From the NCBI GenBank assembly GCA_030690165.1, contig JAUYHF010000066.1, forward strand, positions 1-63,968: a stretch of 63,968 nt of DNA, written 5' to 3'. Position numbers and translations under genes: made by a program. A model generated the notes under the pieces. That model was not told the DNA's origin. It saw only the letters and a list, made by a program, of their open reading frames with translations, and did not search any database. The number at the start of each line of letters is the position of its first letter. Positions within the stretch are counted from its first letter, which is position 1. Positions 1-9,023 of this stretch are shown piece after piece. The stretch is from Deltaproteobacteria bacterium. GTDB lineage: Bacteria > Desulfobacterota > GWC2-55-46 > UBA9637.

Positions 1-21
1 GAGTATGTCCTTTCCTGCCAT
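1..21 (-). CDS. transposase N-terminus, runs off window edge
   Basis: Only the first seven codons (MAGKDIL) are inside the window, read on the minus strand from an ATG at 19-21. A strong Shine-Dalgarno (AAGGAGGG on the minus strand, 26-33) sits just upstream. The MAGKDI start is typical, from memory, of ISNCY-type transposases. Seven residues are too few for a firm family call. The gene continues to the left of the window. Confidence 0.4.
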
Positions 22-160
22 TCTGCCCTCCTTAAAATAAGGACAGTTTAGCATCTCTGAATTAGAGCCTGCCCCTGAAGGCTTTAATCAGTGGACATTT
101 CTACTTTGGCAGAATAGGACATTATCACTTTGGGATTACAGCTCAAAAATATTGCCTGTC
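22..160 (-). mobile_element. insertion-sequence end and leader
   Basis: This is the non-coding stretch upstream of the partial transposase. On the minus strand it contains AGTAGAAATGTCCACTGA and CCAAAGTGATAATGTCCTA, the repeated GTCC-containing motifs usual at the ends of some insertion sequences. A related motif (AGAAATGTCCGCTTTTAG) recurs at 11887-11904. The outer boundary is not certain. From about 160 to 299 I see only AT-rich intergenic sequence leading to the next gene. Confidence 0.35.
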
Positions 161-299
161 AACCACAAATACAAATTGCACCTTAATTACACATTTAGAA
201 CTATATTTCACCTGATTTATTTGATGACTTTTTCTGATTTCTCTGATATAAATTTTTATATGCTTTAGGCTTTGGATTAGCTTTGAGATGGTTTTAATT

Positions 300-491
300 A
301 TGACTTATTTTCTAAGCGTACTGGGTTTGGTGCTTGTAATTGAGGGATTGCCATATTTTGCATTTCCTGCAAAGATAAAAGAGTGGGCTATCTCCCTGCA
401 AGAGTTGCCGGAGAGGACACTCCGCATTATGGGGTTTGTCTCCATAATAGCAGGTTTGCTTCTGGTCTATTTGGGCAGAAGGGTGTTTTGA
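300..491 (+). CDS. DUF2065 family small membrane protein
   Basis: 63 residues from the ATG at 300; an in-frame ATG at 288 is possible, but the family normally begins as seen from 300. The protein is an N-terminal hydrophobic segment (FLSVLGLVLVIEGLPYFAFP), a short polar linker rich in E/L/P/R, and a second hydrophobic helix (GFVSIIAGLLLVYLG). This is the DUF2065/YjeT pattern. It is probably an inner-membrane protein with two helices; function unknown. Its TGA at 489-491 overlaps the TTG start proposed for the SpoIID gene, which suggests translational coupling. Confidence 0.75.
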   Translation: MTYFLSVLGLVLVIEGLPYFAFPAKIKEWAISLQELPERTLRIMGFVSIIAGLLLVYLGRRVF

Positions 492-1621
492 AAAAGGGGT
501 TAAAGGTGCGGTGGTTTATTGCTTGCTGTTTACTGCTTTTTTTATTTTCCTGCGCCAGAGATACCTCTACTCCCTTCTCACAAGGTAAAGAAAAGATTAG
601 GATTGCGATATTGAAAGGCGCAAGAGACCTGAAAATAGGCGGGGTTGGGATAACAGCAGCCGGAACTGAATTTAATAAAGAAAATACAGCGCTGGTTGTG
701 TTGGAAGAGGAAGACATCTTAACTATAAACGGCAAAAAGATACCGGATTCGTCGGTAATATTCTCTTCAGAAAACGGGATACTCTATTTGAACGGCCGGC
801 CGTTCAGAGGGAAAATAGAAGTAATAAAAGACCAGCGAGGACTTCTGGTTGTAAATGAATTGCCGTTAGAGTTTTATATAACCGGTCTTATCAACCACGA
901 GATATCTTCAAAATGGCCGATAGAGGCTGTAAAAACGCAGGCTGTTATTGCGCGGACTTATGCTCTATATCAGAAGAAGAAAAAAGGCGCAGTAACCTAT
1001 CATATGGAATCAACCGTTATAGATCAGGTCTATTCAGGGAGCATTGCCGAGGATGACCGCTCCATTCATGCTGTTAAGGAGACTATTGGCGAGGTATTGA
1101 CCTATAATGGAGAATTAGCGCTGACTGTCTATCATTCAAACGGCGGCGGCGCAACAGAGGATTCTAAAAATGTCTGGGGCAAGGACTATCCATATCTGCG
1201 GCAGGTAAAAAGCCCGTTTGATAAGGATTCCCCTAATTTTTCATGGATGCTGAATATAAGCATGGGGTCCGTTGAAACAGCATTAAAGGGCGCAGGTTAT
1301 CAGGCAGCAGATGTCAAAGATATAATACCTTTATCCAGGACAAACAGCGGCAGGATAACAAGATTAAGGATACTTCATGGCAAAGGAGAATTAGAGATAA
1401 GCGGCGAGGACTTAAGAAAGGCTATCGGCTATGACAAGCTCAAAAGCGCCATGTTTACCGCTGAAAAGACAGACGGGTTGTTTGTGTTTAACGGGAAAGG
1501 CTCGGGCCACGGCGTGGGGTTATCACAGTGGGGCGCAAAAGGCATGGCGGAAGAGGGATACAGCTATACTGAAATACTTAAGCATTTCTATCCCGGCACA
1601 AGCCTTGAGCGAATATATTGA
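488..1621 (+). CDS. SpoIID/LytB-domain lipoprotein
   Basis: About 377 residues from a TTG at 488 that overlaps the previous stop; a GTG at 506 is an alternative. The N-terminus is basic, then hydrophobic, then a lipobox (LLFLFSC), so an exported lipoprotein is predicted. The SpoIID domain shows LEFYITGLINHEIS near residue 130, KTQAVIARTYAL, VYHSNGGG and the C-terminal SGHGVGLSQWGAKG near residue 340. In sporulators SpoIID is a lytic transglycosylase acting on peptidoglycan stripped of peptides. In Gram-negative bacteria such proteins are thought to act in wall remodelling or division. Its stop (1619-1621) overlaps the queA start by one base. Confidence 0.85.
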   Translation: MKKGLKVRWFIACCLLLFLFSCARDTSTPFSQGKEKIRIAILKGARDLKIGGVGITAAGTEFNKENTALVVLEEEDILTINGKKIPDSSVIFSSENGILYLNGRPFRGKIEVIKDQRGLLVVNELPLEFYITGLINHEISSKWPIEAVKTQAVIARTYALYQKKKKGAVTYHMESTVIDQVYSGSIAEDDRSIHAVKETIGEVLTYNGELALTVYHSNGGGATEDSKNVWGKDYPYLRQVKSPFDKDSPNFSWMLNISMGSVETALKGAGYQAADVKDIIPLSRTNSGRITRLRILHGKGELEISGEDLRKAIGYDKLKSAMFTAEKTDGLFVFNGKGSGHGVGLSQWGAKGMAEEGYSYTEILKHFYPGTSLERIY

Positions 1622-2781
1622 TGAGGCTTGCGGAGTTTGACTATTACCTTCCAAAGGGGCTTATTGCCCAGTTTCCCTGCGAGAGACGGGATAAATCCAG
1701 ACTGATGATTCTGAGTAGAAAGGATAGAACCATTGAACATAAAAACTTTTCTGACTTAACAGCATATCTTATGCCCGGCGATATTTTAATATTAAACAAT
1801 ACCAAGGTTATACCTGCAAGGCTCTTTGGGAAGAAAACAACAGGCGGCGCTGTAGAAGTTCTCTTAATACAGAAATCAGAAATTTCGCAGCCGAAGCCAA
1901 ATGGCGCCCCCCGCACTGCGCACCCTATATCCGTATCTGGGATAGAGGCATTCGGTGCAATATCCCAAACATGGAGTTGTCTTATAAGCCCAACCAGAGG
2001 GATTAAAAAAGGTTCCGTAATTGTCTTTGAACATGGACTAAAGGCTGCAATTATAGAAAAAGGAGTTGATGGAAATTGGGTTATTGAACTTTATGCGGAC
2101 ATTGAAATAGATAAGGCAATTGAGATGACCGGGAAGATGCCTCTCCCACCGTATATTAAAAGGGAGAAGGGACAGGATAAAATCTCTGAATTCGACAAGG
2201 AGAGGTATCAGACTGTATTTGCAAAAGAAAAAGGCGCCATCGCAGCGCCGACAGCAGGGCTGCATTTTACCGATGAACTTTTAAAAAAGATTAAATATCT
2301 CGGAGTGGAGATTTTTTATATAACCCTCCATACAGGACTTGGCACATTTAAGTCTGTAAAGACCGAGGATATAACAGAACACAAAATGGAATCCGAACAT
2401 TATAATATTGACCGTGCCGTATTTGAGGCTATAAAAAAGGCAAAAATGGAAAACCGGCGGGTCATTACGGTTGGATCAACTGTAACAAGGGCATTGGAGG
2501 CAATGGTCAATCCCCCCATCCCCCCTTTAGCAAAGGGGGGCGAGGGGGGATTTGGATGGGAAAGACCAATCTTAAGCGGCGCAACAGATCTATTTATCTA
2601 TCCAGGGTATAAATTTAATACAGCGGATGCCATCATCACAAATTTTCACCTTCCAAAATCAACCCTTATTATGTTAACGGCGGCATTTGCAGGAAGGGGA
2701 TTTATTATGAGGGCGTATGAAGAGGCCATAAGGCTTAGGTATAGATTTTTCAGTTATGGCGATGCAATGATAATATTGTAG
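1621..2781 (+). CDS. queA: S-adenosylmethionine:tRNA ribosyltransferase-isomerase
   Basis: 386 residues from ATG 1621. QueA transfers and isomerises the ribosyl group of SAM onto preQ1 at tRNA position 34 to give epoxyqueuosine. Family hallmarks are LAEFDYYLPKGLIAQ at the N-terminus, LNNTKVIPARLFG near residue 60, GAIAAPTAGLHFT near residue 205 and FIYPGYKF...ITNFHLPKSTL near the C-terminus. Two stretches look foreign. One is a Pro-rich segment around residues 85-105. The other is PPIPPLAKGGEGGF at about residues 297-311, encoded by a C/G-rich palindromic repeat (2510-2553) that keeps the frame. The rest is intact, so I expect an active enzyme. Confidence 0.95.
   Translation: MRLAEFDYYLPKGLIAQFPCERRDKSRLMILSRKDRTIEHKNFSDLTAYLMPGDILILNNTKVIPARLFGKKTTGGAVEVLLIQKSEISQPKPNGAPRTAHPISVSGIEAFGAISQTWSCLISPTRGIKKGSVIVFEHGLKAAIIEKGVDGNWVIELYADIEIDKAIEMTGKMPLPPYIKREKGQDKISEFDKERYQTVFAKEKGAIAAPTAGLHFTDELLKKIKYLGVEIFYITLHTGLGTFKSVKTEDITEHKMESEHYNIDRAVFEAIKKAKMENRRVITVGSTVTRALEAMVNPPIPPLAKGGEGGFGWERPILSGATDLFIYPGYKFNTADAIITNFHLPKSTLIMLTAAFAGRGFIMRAYEEAIRLRYRFFSYGDAMIIL
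2510..2553 (+). repeat. palindromic repeat inserted in frame in queA
   Basis: The core CCCCCCTTTAGCAAAGGGGGG-type palindrome is flanked by further C-runs and G-runs. It encodes NPPIPPLAKGGEGGF, a peptide I recognise as a recurrent translated repeat in many bacterial genomes. It lies between the conserved TRALEAM and TDLFIYPGY segments of QueA, where other QueA proteins have a short loop. The reading frame is preserved. Confidence 0.8.
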
Positions 2782-2869
2782 TATGAAAAATAATGTATTG
2801 AAAAATTATTTTTATTTGTTTAAGCTGTTTGGTAGTTTGGGCAAACGATTGAAAACAAGGAGGCATGAT

Positions 2870-5527
2870 ATGAGATTAAGGTTTTTGAATGTTTTAACGG
2901 CCGCGGTTTTGATGTGTATATTTTCAAGCCATGCAAATGCCCAGACAAAGGATGTATTCAAGACCAAACTTGACAACGGCATGACAGTCATCCTTGAAGA
3001 AGGTCATTCTGCCAGAGTTGTGGCGTTTCAGATGTTTGTCCGGACGGGCAGCGCAGATGAGAATGACAAAGAGGCCGGCATTGCCCATGTATTTGAGCAT
3101 ATGCTTTTTAAAGGAACTGAAAAGAGAAAGGTTGGGCAGATTGCAGGCGAGGTTGAGGCAGCGGGCGGATATATAAATGCCTATACATCTTATGACAACA
3201 CAGTATATCACCTTGCCGTGGCAAGCAGATATTTTGATACAGGGCTTGATATAATATCGGATGCAATACAGCGCTCATCCTTTGACCCGGATGAGCTTAA
3301 AAAAGAGCTTGAGGTTGTGCTTGAAGAAATCAGGATGGGAGAGGATAATCCCGGCAGGAAGCTTTACAAAAATATCTTTTCCACCGCATACACAACCCAT
3401 CCGTATAAAAGACCTGTCATAGGGTTTACTGATACGGTAAAAACATTTTCACGGGAACAGATTCTGGATTTCTTCAAAAAGTGGTATATCCCAAACAATA
3501 TGGTTCTGGTAGTAGTTGGAGACTTTGATAAAAACAAGGCGCTGGATGCCATAAAAAACAGTTTCAAGGGATTTAAACCGGACACTGAACCGCATAAACC
3601 AAGACCAGCCGAGCCTTCTCAGAAAGAACTCAAAACAAATATAGCAGCGGATGAAATAAAAGAAACCCACCTCGGCATGGCATTTCACATACCTGAGATG
3701 AGCCATCCTGACACATATGTAATAGATGTGCTGGCAAATATCCTTGGCCAGGGGGAAAGCTCAAGGCTCTATCAGGGTATTAAAGAAAAAAAACAGCTTG
3801 TCCACACTATCTCAACATATGCCATGACGCCAAAAGAGCCTGGTGTGTTTTTTGTGAATGCAACCCTTGAGGCAAAGAATGCAAAAAGAACAATCGAAGA
3901 GGTTTTGAAGGAGATTTACAGTATAAAGCATAACGGGGTTTCGGTTACCGAACTGAATAAGGCAAAGCTGAATCTTGAAAGCGACTTTGTATATGAGCGC
4001 GAGACCATGGAAGGAAGGGCAGGACAACTCGGACACTTTGAGGTTACGGCAGGAGACATAGCCTATGAAAAACAATATCTTGAAGGCATATCAAAGGTCA
4101 CATCTGAGGATATAAAGCGCATAACAAGACAGTATCTGAAAGAAGACAATATGACTGCGGCGCTTATACTCCCGAAACCTGATAAGGATATTATCAGCAA
4201 GGGAGATATCGTTTTGGCAGCAGGGGCGGCAGGGGTTTCATCAGGCATTGTATCAGGGCAGGAAGAAACCAGAAAGACAAATAATCTAAAAAGGGTTGAA
4301 GAACCGGTAAAGATAAAGCTCAAAAATGGGATAAGCCTTATTCTAAAGGAAGACCACTCCAGTCCTACGGTTAGTGTATATACAACATTTCCAGGCGGGT
4401 TAAGATATGAGGATGAAAAGACAAACGGCCTTGGAAATTTTGCGGCAGCCATGCTTACCAAAGGCACAGAAAAAAGAACAATGTTTGAACTGGCAAAAGA
4501 GATAGAAGGCATGGCAGGGAGTGTAAACGGTTTTTCAGGCAAGAATTCCATTGGTGTTTCAGGAAAATTTTTAAGCAGATATTTTGATAACGGCATTGAG
4601 ATTATTGCAGATTGCCTTCTGAATCCAACATTCCCTCAGGGAGAGTTGGAAAAAACAAAAAAAGAAATACTTGCGGACATAAAGAGGCAGGAGGATTATC
4701 TGCCCGGTTATACATTTAAACTCTTTTATAAAACGCTTTACGAAAGACATCCATACAGGATGCCTGTAATTGGAACCGAAAAGACTGTATCAGGCTTTAA
4801 GAGAAAAGACCTTATAGAGCATTATAAACGGCTCATAGTGCCGCAGAATATGGTTATCTCTATTGCGGGAGACATAAATAAGGATGAGGTTGCAGCAAAG
4901 ATTGAAGAACTATTCGGCAGTTTTAACAGAAAGGCCAAGCCATTGGCAGATCTGCCCATAGACGGCAGGCAAACCCATATCAAAAAAACCGGCGAGGTAA
5001 AAGAAAAACAGCAAACCCACATTGCGCTGGGGTTTCTTGGCGCGACCATTACCAGCGAGGCAAGATTTCCTCTTACTGTGCTCACAGAAATACTCTCCAG
5101 CCAGGGTGGAAGATTATTTATCGAGCTTCGGGATAAAGAAAGCCTTGCCTACGCCTTAAGCGTATTTTCAAGAGAAGGCGTCGAACCTGGAGCATTTGCT
5201 GTATATATTGGCGCAGCGCCTGAAAAGAAAGATAAGGCTATACAAGGCATATTAAGGGAATTAAAAAAGGTCATTACGGAAAAGGTCAGCGATGAAGAAT
5301 TAAAGAGGGCAAAAAGCGCGCTCATAGGTGGGTATGAAATGGGGCTTCAGGCAAACATGGCACAGGCAACAGACATGGCAACCAATGAACTTTACGGCCT
5401 TGGCTTTGACGAATACAAGAGATACCCTGGAAAGATAGAGGCGGTTACAACAGACGACATACTAAAGACAGCGCAGCGGTATATAAACCTGGATGCTTAT
5501 ACATTGAGTGTAGTTGGGCCGAAGTAA
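2870..5527 (+). CDS. two-domain M16 zinc peptidase, exported
   Basis: 885 residues from ATG 2870, chosen because AAGGAGG (2857-2863) lies just upstream and the protein then starts with a signal peptide (LNVLTAAVLMCIFSSHANAQ). The first half (to about residue 460) is a catalytic M16 unit. It has the inverted zinc motif HVFEH at residues 73-77 and the downstream Glu in EVVLEEIRMGEDNPG near residue 150. The second half (from about residue 480) has the same fold signature but lacks HxxEH (NFAAAMLTKGTEKR), so it is an inactive partner. Many bacteria encode these as two adjacent genes; here both are in one chain. Likely periplasmic or membrane-associated peptide degradation. Confidence 0.9.
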   Translation: MRLRFLNVLTAAVLMCIFSSHANAQTKDVFKTKLDNGMTVILEEGHSARVVAFQMFVRTGSADENDKEAGIAHVFEHMLFKGTEKRKVGQIAGEVEAAGGYINAYTSYDNTVYHLAVASRYFDTGLDIISDAIQRSSFDPDELKKELEVVLEEIRMGEDNPGRKLYKNIFSTAYTTHPYKRPVIGFTDTVKTFSREQILDFFKKWYIPNNMVLVVVGDFDKNKALDAIKNSFKGFKPDTEPHKPRPAEPSQKELKTNIAADEIKETHLGMAFHIPEMSHPDTYVIDVLANILGQGESSRLYQGIKEKKQLVHTISTYAMTPKEPGVFFVNATLEAKNAKRTIEEVLKEIYSIKHNGVSVTELNKAKLNLESDFVYERETMEGRAGQLGHFEVTAGDIAYEKQYLEGISKVTSEDIKRITRQYLKEDNMTAALILPKPDKDIISKGDIVLAAGAAGVSSGIVSGQEETRKTNNLKRVEEPVKIKLKNGISLILKEDHSSPTVSVYTTFPGGLRYEDEKTNGLGNFAAAMLTKGTEKRTMFELAKEIEGMAGSVNGFSGKNSIGVSGKFLSRYFDNGIEIIADCLLNPTFPQGELEKTKKEILADIKRQEDYLPGYTFKLFYKTLYERHPYRMPVIGTEKTVSGFKRKDLIEHYKRLIVPQNMVISIAGDINKDEVAAKIEELFGSFNRKAKPLADLPIDGRQTHIKKTGEVKEKQQTHIALGFLGATITSEARFPLTVLTEILSSQGGRLFIELRDKESLAYALSVFSREGVEPGAFAVYIGAAPEKKDKAIQGILRELKKVITEKVSDEELKRAKSALIGGYEMGLQANMAQATDMATNELYGLGFDEYKRYPGKIEAVTTDDILKTAQRYINLDAYTLSVVGPK

Positions 5528-5578
5528 GGGATATATAATTTATAAACCCTAAATTTTCCCAAGAAGGAGGATAATAAT

Positions 5579-7510
5579 ATGGGCAAAAATATTACACAGA
5601 AGATATTAGAGAACCATCTTACATCAGGCGAAATGGCCACTGACAATGAGATAGCCATAAAGATTGACCAAACCCTGACTCAGGATGCAACAGGCACAAT
5701 GGCCTATCTGCAGTTTGAGGCAATGGGCGTGCCGAGGGTCAAGACAAAGCTATCTGTGAGTTATGTTGACCACAATACGCTCCAGTACGGCGGTTTTGAA
5801 AATGCGGATGACCACAGGTTTTTACAAACCATTGCCGCTAAGCACGGCATCCAATTTTCAAGGCCCGGCAACGGTATATGCCATCAGGTTCATCTGGAGA
5901 GATTTGGCGCGCCGGGGCAGACTATGCTTGGTTCGGACAGTCATACGCCGACATGCGGCGGCCTTGGCATGATGGCAATTGGGGCAGGAGGTCTTGATGT
6001 GGCAGTTGCCATGGGCGGCGGGCCTTTTAACCTTATATACCCAAAGGTTGTACTGGTAAACCTCAAGGGTAAACTTAAACCGTGGGTTTCTGCAAAAGAT
6101 ATAATTCTTGAAGTCTTGAGAAAGATGACTGTAAAGGGCGGTGTTGGAAAAATTATTGAATACGGCGGCGAAGGTGTCCAGAGCCTTTCCGTTCCCGAAA
6201 GGGCTACTATTACCAATATGGGCGCAGAGCTTGGCGCAACAACATCCATATTCCCCAGCGATGGGATAACAAAGGAATTTTTAAAGGCGCAGAACAGGGA
6301 AAGAGACTGGCAAGAGCTTGCTGCTGACACGGATGCAAAATACGATGAAACAATTGAAATAAACCTAAGCAAGCTCGAACCAATGATTGCAAAGCCGCAC
6401 AGCCCTGATGCGGTCTGCAAGATATCTGAAGTTGAGGGTATGAAGGTTGATCAGGTCTGCATCGGAAGCTGCACAAATTCATCATTCAGGGATTTGATGA
6501 TTGTCGCTGACATATTTAAAAAGGGGAAATTCAAAGTTAATCCGAATATAAGCATGACCATATCCCCAGGCTCAAAACAGGTTCTGGAGATGATAACCCT
6601 TAATAAAGGGCTTGCAAGCCTTATTGGGGCAGGCGCAAGGATACTTGAGGCAGCATGCGGACCGTGCATAGGCAACGGTCAGTCGCCTCCGTCAAAGGGT
6701 GTATCTTTAAGGACATTTAACAGAAACTTTGAAGGCAGGAGCGGCACAAAAGACGCACAGGTCTATCTTTGCAGCCCTGAGGCCGCAGCAGCCGCAGCTA
6801 TCTACGGTGTGATAACAGACCCAAGGAAATTAGGCAAATATCCAAAGATAAAAATGCCGAAGGAATTCATGGTTGATGATTCAATGGTCATCCCGCCTGC
6901 AAAAGACCCGTCAAAGATAGAGATATTGAGAGGGCCGAATATAAAGCCATTGCCAGTGGCAATAAAAGTTCAGGGCGGCGTAAGCGGCAATACTTTAATA
7001 AAACTCGGCGACAATATTACAACAGACCACATCACGCCAGCAGGCACATGGCTTAAATACAGGAGCAATGTGCCGAAATATTCAGAATCCGTTTTTTCAG
7101 CCATTGACGCCCAGTTCCACGAAAAGGCAAAGGCTGCAAACGGCGGATTTGTTATTGCGGGCGAGAACTATGGACAAGGCTCTTCAAGGGAGCATGCCGC
7201 GCTATGCCCGATGTATCTCGGCATAAAGGGGATTATTGCAAAGAGCTTTGCCAGAATACACAAGGATAATCTTGTAAACTTCGGCATCCTGCCTCTATCA
7301 TTCACAAATCTGGCTGATTATGATGCAATAGACCAGGGCGATAAGCTGGAAATAAACGACCTGATAAACCAACTAAAGGCCGGGGATTCATTGACAATAA
7401 AGAATGTTGCAAAGAATAAAGAGATAAAGGTAAAACACGGCTTCAGCCCACGACAAGTTGACATTATACTTGCAGGCGGACTGCTGAACTTTACAAAAGG
7501 GGCGGTGTAA
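5579..7510 (+). CDS. aconitate hydratase
   Basis: 643 residues, with AAGGAGG about 10 bases upstream of ATG 5579. Aconitase interconverts citrate and isocitrate through a [4Fe-4S] cluster. Cluster cysteines are visible in CIGSCTNSS (about residues 294-302) and CGPCIGNG (about 361-368). The active-site segment SDSHTPTCGGLG lies near residue 121. The swivel domain has GENYGQGSSREHAA near the C-terminus. The length fits the shorter bacterial aconitase type rather than the ~900-residue AcnA. Citrate synthase lies in the same window (14470-15615). A rho-independent terminator follows. Confidence 0.93.
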   Translation: MGKNITQKILENHLTSGEMATDNEIAIKIDQTLTQDATGTMAYLQFEAMGVPRVKTKLSVSYVDHNTLQYGGFENADDHRFLQTIAAKHGIQFSRPGNGICHQVHLERFGAPGQTMLGSDSHTPTCGGLGMMAIGAGGLDVAVAMGGGPFNLIYPKVVLVNLKGKLKPWVSAKDIILEVLRKMTVKGGVGKIIEYGGEGVQSLSVPERATITNMGAELGATTSIFPSDGITKEFLKAQNRERDWQELAADTDAKYDETIEINLSKLEPMIAKPHSPDAVCKISEVEGMKVDQVCIGSCTNSSFRDLMIVADIFKKGKFKVNPNISMTISPGSKQVLEMITLNKGLASLIGAGARILEAACGPCIGNGQSPPSKGVSLRTFNRNFEGRSGTKDAQVYLCSPEAAAAAAIYGVITDPRKLGKYPKIKMPKEFMVDDSMVIPPAKDPSKIEILRGPNIKPLPVAIKVQGGVSGNTLIKLGDNITTDHITPAGTWLKYRSNVPKYSESVFSAIDAQFHEKAKAANGGFVIAGENYGQGSSREHAALCPMYLGIKGIIAKSFARIHKDNLVNFGILPLSFTNLADYDAIDQGDKLEINDLINQLKAGDSLTIKNVAKNKEIKVKHGFSPRQVDIILAGGLLNFTKGAV

Positions 7511-7566
7511 ATTGCAGGGGCAATCCCCCTGTGCTTGCCCTGTTCAAGTTTTGGAGTAAAATTAAA

Positions 7567-7602
7567 AGTCCTCGTCATAATTCATGGCGAGGGCTTTTTT
7601 GT
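7567..7602 (+). terminator. rho-independent terminator after aconitase
   Basis: The stem AGTCCTCGTCAT / ATGGCGAGGGCT has G-U pairs and a short AATTC loop. A run of six T follows directly, about 60 bases past the aconitase stop. Confidence 0.75.
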
Positions 7603-7643
7603 TAAGTTCACTTCCTTGCCCTTATTCTCACGGCGAGAAGCGC

Positions 7644-8534
7644 ATGGAGAATAACTTGTTAGGTTGCAGGACACAGGTAATAACCGACATACTAAAACAG
7701 GCTGAACATGGACTTCTTGACTGTTGCAAGGAATGCCCGTGGTCTCCTATAGATGAGCCATCTGTTGGTTTTGGTGTGAGTTGTACTGTTCATGGAATGA
7801 ATTGGAATATTGAGAACAAAGCAAATTCAATGATTATGGTCCAGGACCCTGGGGATACAACACCACATCGAACTGGCAGGTTGTGTGCAGTGCATAATGC
7901 TGAAAATCCTACAGATAAAACGGCACAGCAAAATTTACAGTTATGGAAAGCGGCAGTGTCTCTAAATTGGGATGCACCGGAAGACGATGAGTATTTGAAA
8001 AAGCATTACTGGACAAACACAATAATGCATGGCGCATCGGCTGAGACCGGGTTAAGAGAAAGAAGCAAATTTGAGACAGCAAGGGAATGCTGTTCTGACG
8101 TATTGGCATTACAGATATTGGCGTTAAAGCCAAAAGTCTTAATAGCCAGTGGTACTGTGGCTGTTAATAATCTGCACGATATTGGTGTTATTGCAAGAAA
8201 TTGGGCGTCAATAAGGCATGAATTCAATGCAGGTGCATATTGTGAAGAAGTCAATTCATGGAGAGGGCTGCCGTTATTCAAGGTATTTTGCACATACCAC
8301 ACATCAGCTGGAGTAGTTAATCGAACTCTATCCCGTAAGTATGATTCTGTAAAAACTGAAAAACTTATTGCTGAAAAATCCAAAATGCTAAATTCAACAG
8401 AATCAATAATTGGTTTTCTTTCAAGCTATGGAAAACCTGCCAGTAACGCGACAGATAGAGGCATGAGGTTCCTGCTAAACCATTGGTTAGATATTGGTTT
8501 GGAAATCAGAGAGCAATCAAAAAATACAACCTAA
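7644..8534 (+). CDS. uracil-DNA-glycosylase-fold protein, accessory
   Basis: 296 residues from ATG 7644. The segment SMIMVQDPGDTTPHRTGRLC resembles the glycosylase-superfamily loop with a PG motif. ALKPKVLIASGTVAVNNL matches the family's second beta strand region (compare KPEIIVALGTHAAQ in the classical UDG at 52803), and HTSAGVVNRTLSRKY sits where the HPS motif would be. The N-terminal part has several cysteines (LLDCCKECPW). Whether it is catalytic cannot be told. Its stop codon lies inside CCTAACA and GTTAGG lies near its start, as in an integron gene cassette. Some other family with a similar strand pattern is possible. Confidence 0.5.
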   Translation: MENNLLGCRTQVITDILKQAEHGLLDCCKECPWSPIDEPSVGFGVSCTVHGMNWNIENKANSMIMVQDPGDTTPHRTGRLCAVHNAENPTDKTAQQNLQLWKAAVSLNWDAPEDDEYLKKHYWTNTIMHGASAETGLRERSKFETARECCSDVLALQILALKPKVLIASGTVAVNNLHDIGVIARNWASIRHEFNAGAYCEEVNSWRGLPLFKVFCTYHTSAGVVNRTLSRKYDSVKTEKLIAEKSKMLNSTESIIGFLSSYGKPASNATDRGMRFLLNHWLDIGLEIREQSKNTT

Positions 8535-8575
8535 CAATCGCGCCAACTTGGACTGCCAAATCCACTTCGCCCCTT
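8530..8575 (+). other. attC-like half site
   Basis: CCTAACAATCGCGCCAAC followed by TTGGACTGCCAAA resembles the left half (R''-L'') of an integron attC site, as in Vibrio repeats that begin TAACAA...GGACTG. The gene's TAA stop lies inside it, as is usual for cassettes. The complementary right half ending in GTTRGGC is not seen downstream, and no integrase is in the window. Confidence 0.3.
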
Positions 8576-8705
8576 GGGGGAGAGAGGGACATCTCCAGTA
8601 TTCTCAGATAGTTCATGTGTGTAGTCTGAAACAAAATATTAGCATTGTGATTTTTGCATATCAAAAATGTACTGATATCTTATAGAGTACGAATTAAATT
8701 TAAAA

Positions 8706-8736
8706 AGAGGTTTGCAGCAAGATTGCAAAAACCTAT
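8706..8736 (-). terminator. terminator of toxin-antitoxin operon
   Basis: Read on the minus strand, AGGTTTTTGCA ... TGCAAACCT forms a stem followed by CTTTTTAAATTT. It begins right at the toxin stop codon (8733). Confidence 0.7.
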
Positions 8737-9023
8737 CTTTTTATTGTTTTAAGCAATTCCTTAAAATTAGCATAAACATCGCGTCTGTGTCCGATAAAAT
8801 GGATTTCTATGAGGCCTTCATCCTCGATTATCAGATAAATAACACGATATGTGCCAATGGCAAGGGAACGAAAGTCGGAAAGCTCGTCAACAAGCTCCTT
8901 TCCGGCAAACGGATTGTGTAGAAGTTCTTCAATGCCGCTTTTCAGGCCGGGTTTTATTGCAGGAGGAAGCTTTCTAATCGCATTCTTAGCTTCGAGCAGA
9001 TACCTGAATCTGAATCTTTTCAT
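8733..9023 (-). CDS. RelE/ParE-family toxin
   Basis: 96 residues. It opens FRFRYLLEAKNAIRKLPPAIK, then GIEELLHNPFAGKELVDELSDFRSLAIGTYRVIYLI, and ends EIHFIGHRRDVYANF. This is the compact beta-alpha pattern of RelE/ParE toxins, with the typical YRVIY strand and the GHRRDVY C-terminal basic motif of RelE-type mRNA interferases. Its ATG overlaps the antitoxin stop (ATGA at 9020-9023), so it is the second gene of the pair. Toxicity and target (ribosome-bound mRNA or gyrase) are inference from family. Confidence 0.85.
   Translation of the reverse strand: MKRFRFRYLLEAKNAIRKLPPAIKPGLKSGIEELLHNPFAGKELVDELSDFRSLAIGTYRVIYLIIEDEGLIEIHFIGHRRDVYANFKELLKTIKR

Noticed and set aside
383-487. Upstream extension of the SpoIID frame from an ATG at 383
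   Set aside because: It overlaps the DUF2065 gene in another frame and would place the lipoprotein signal internally; the TTG at 488 overlapping the upstream stop explains the start better.
4063-4596. Long minus-strand open frame inside the M16 peptidase gene
   Set aside because: Low-complexity, Ser/Pro/Phe-rich translation typical of an antisense shadow; the plus-strand gene is fully conserved.
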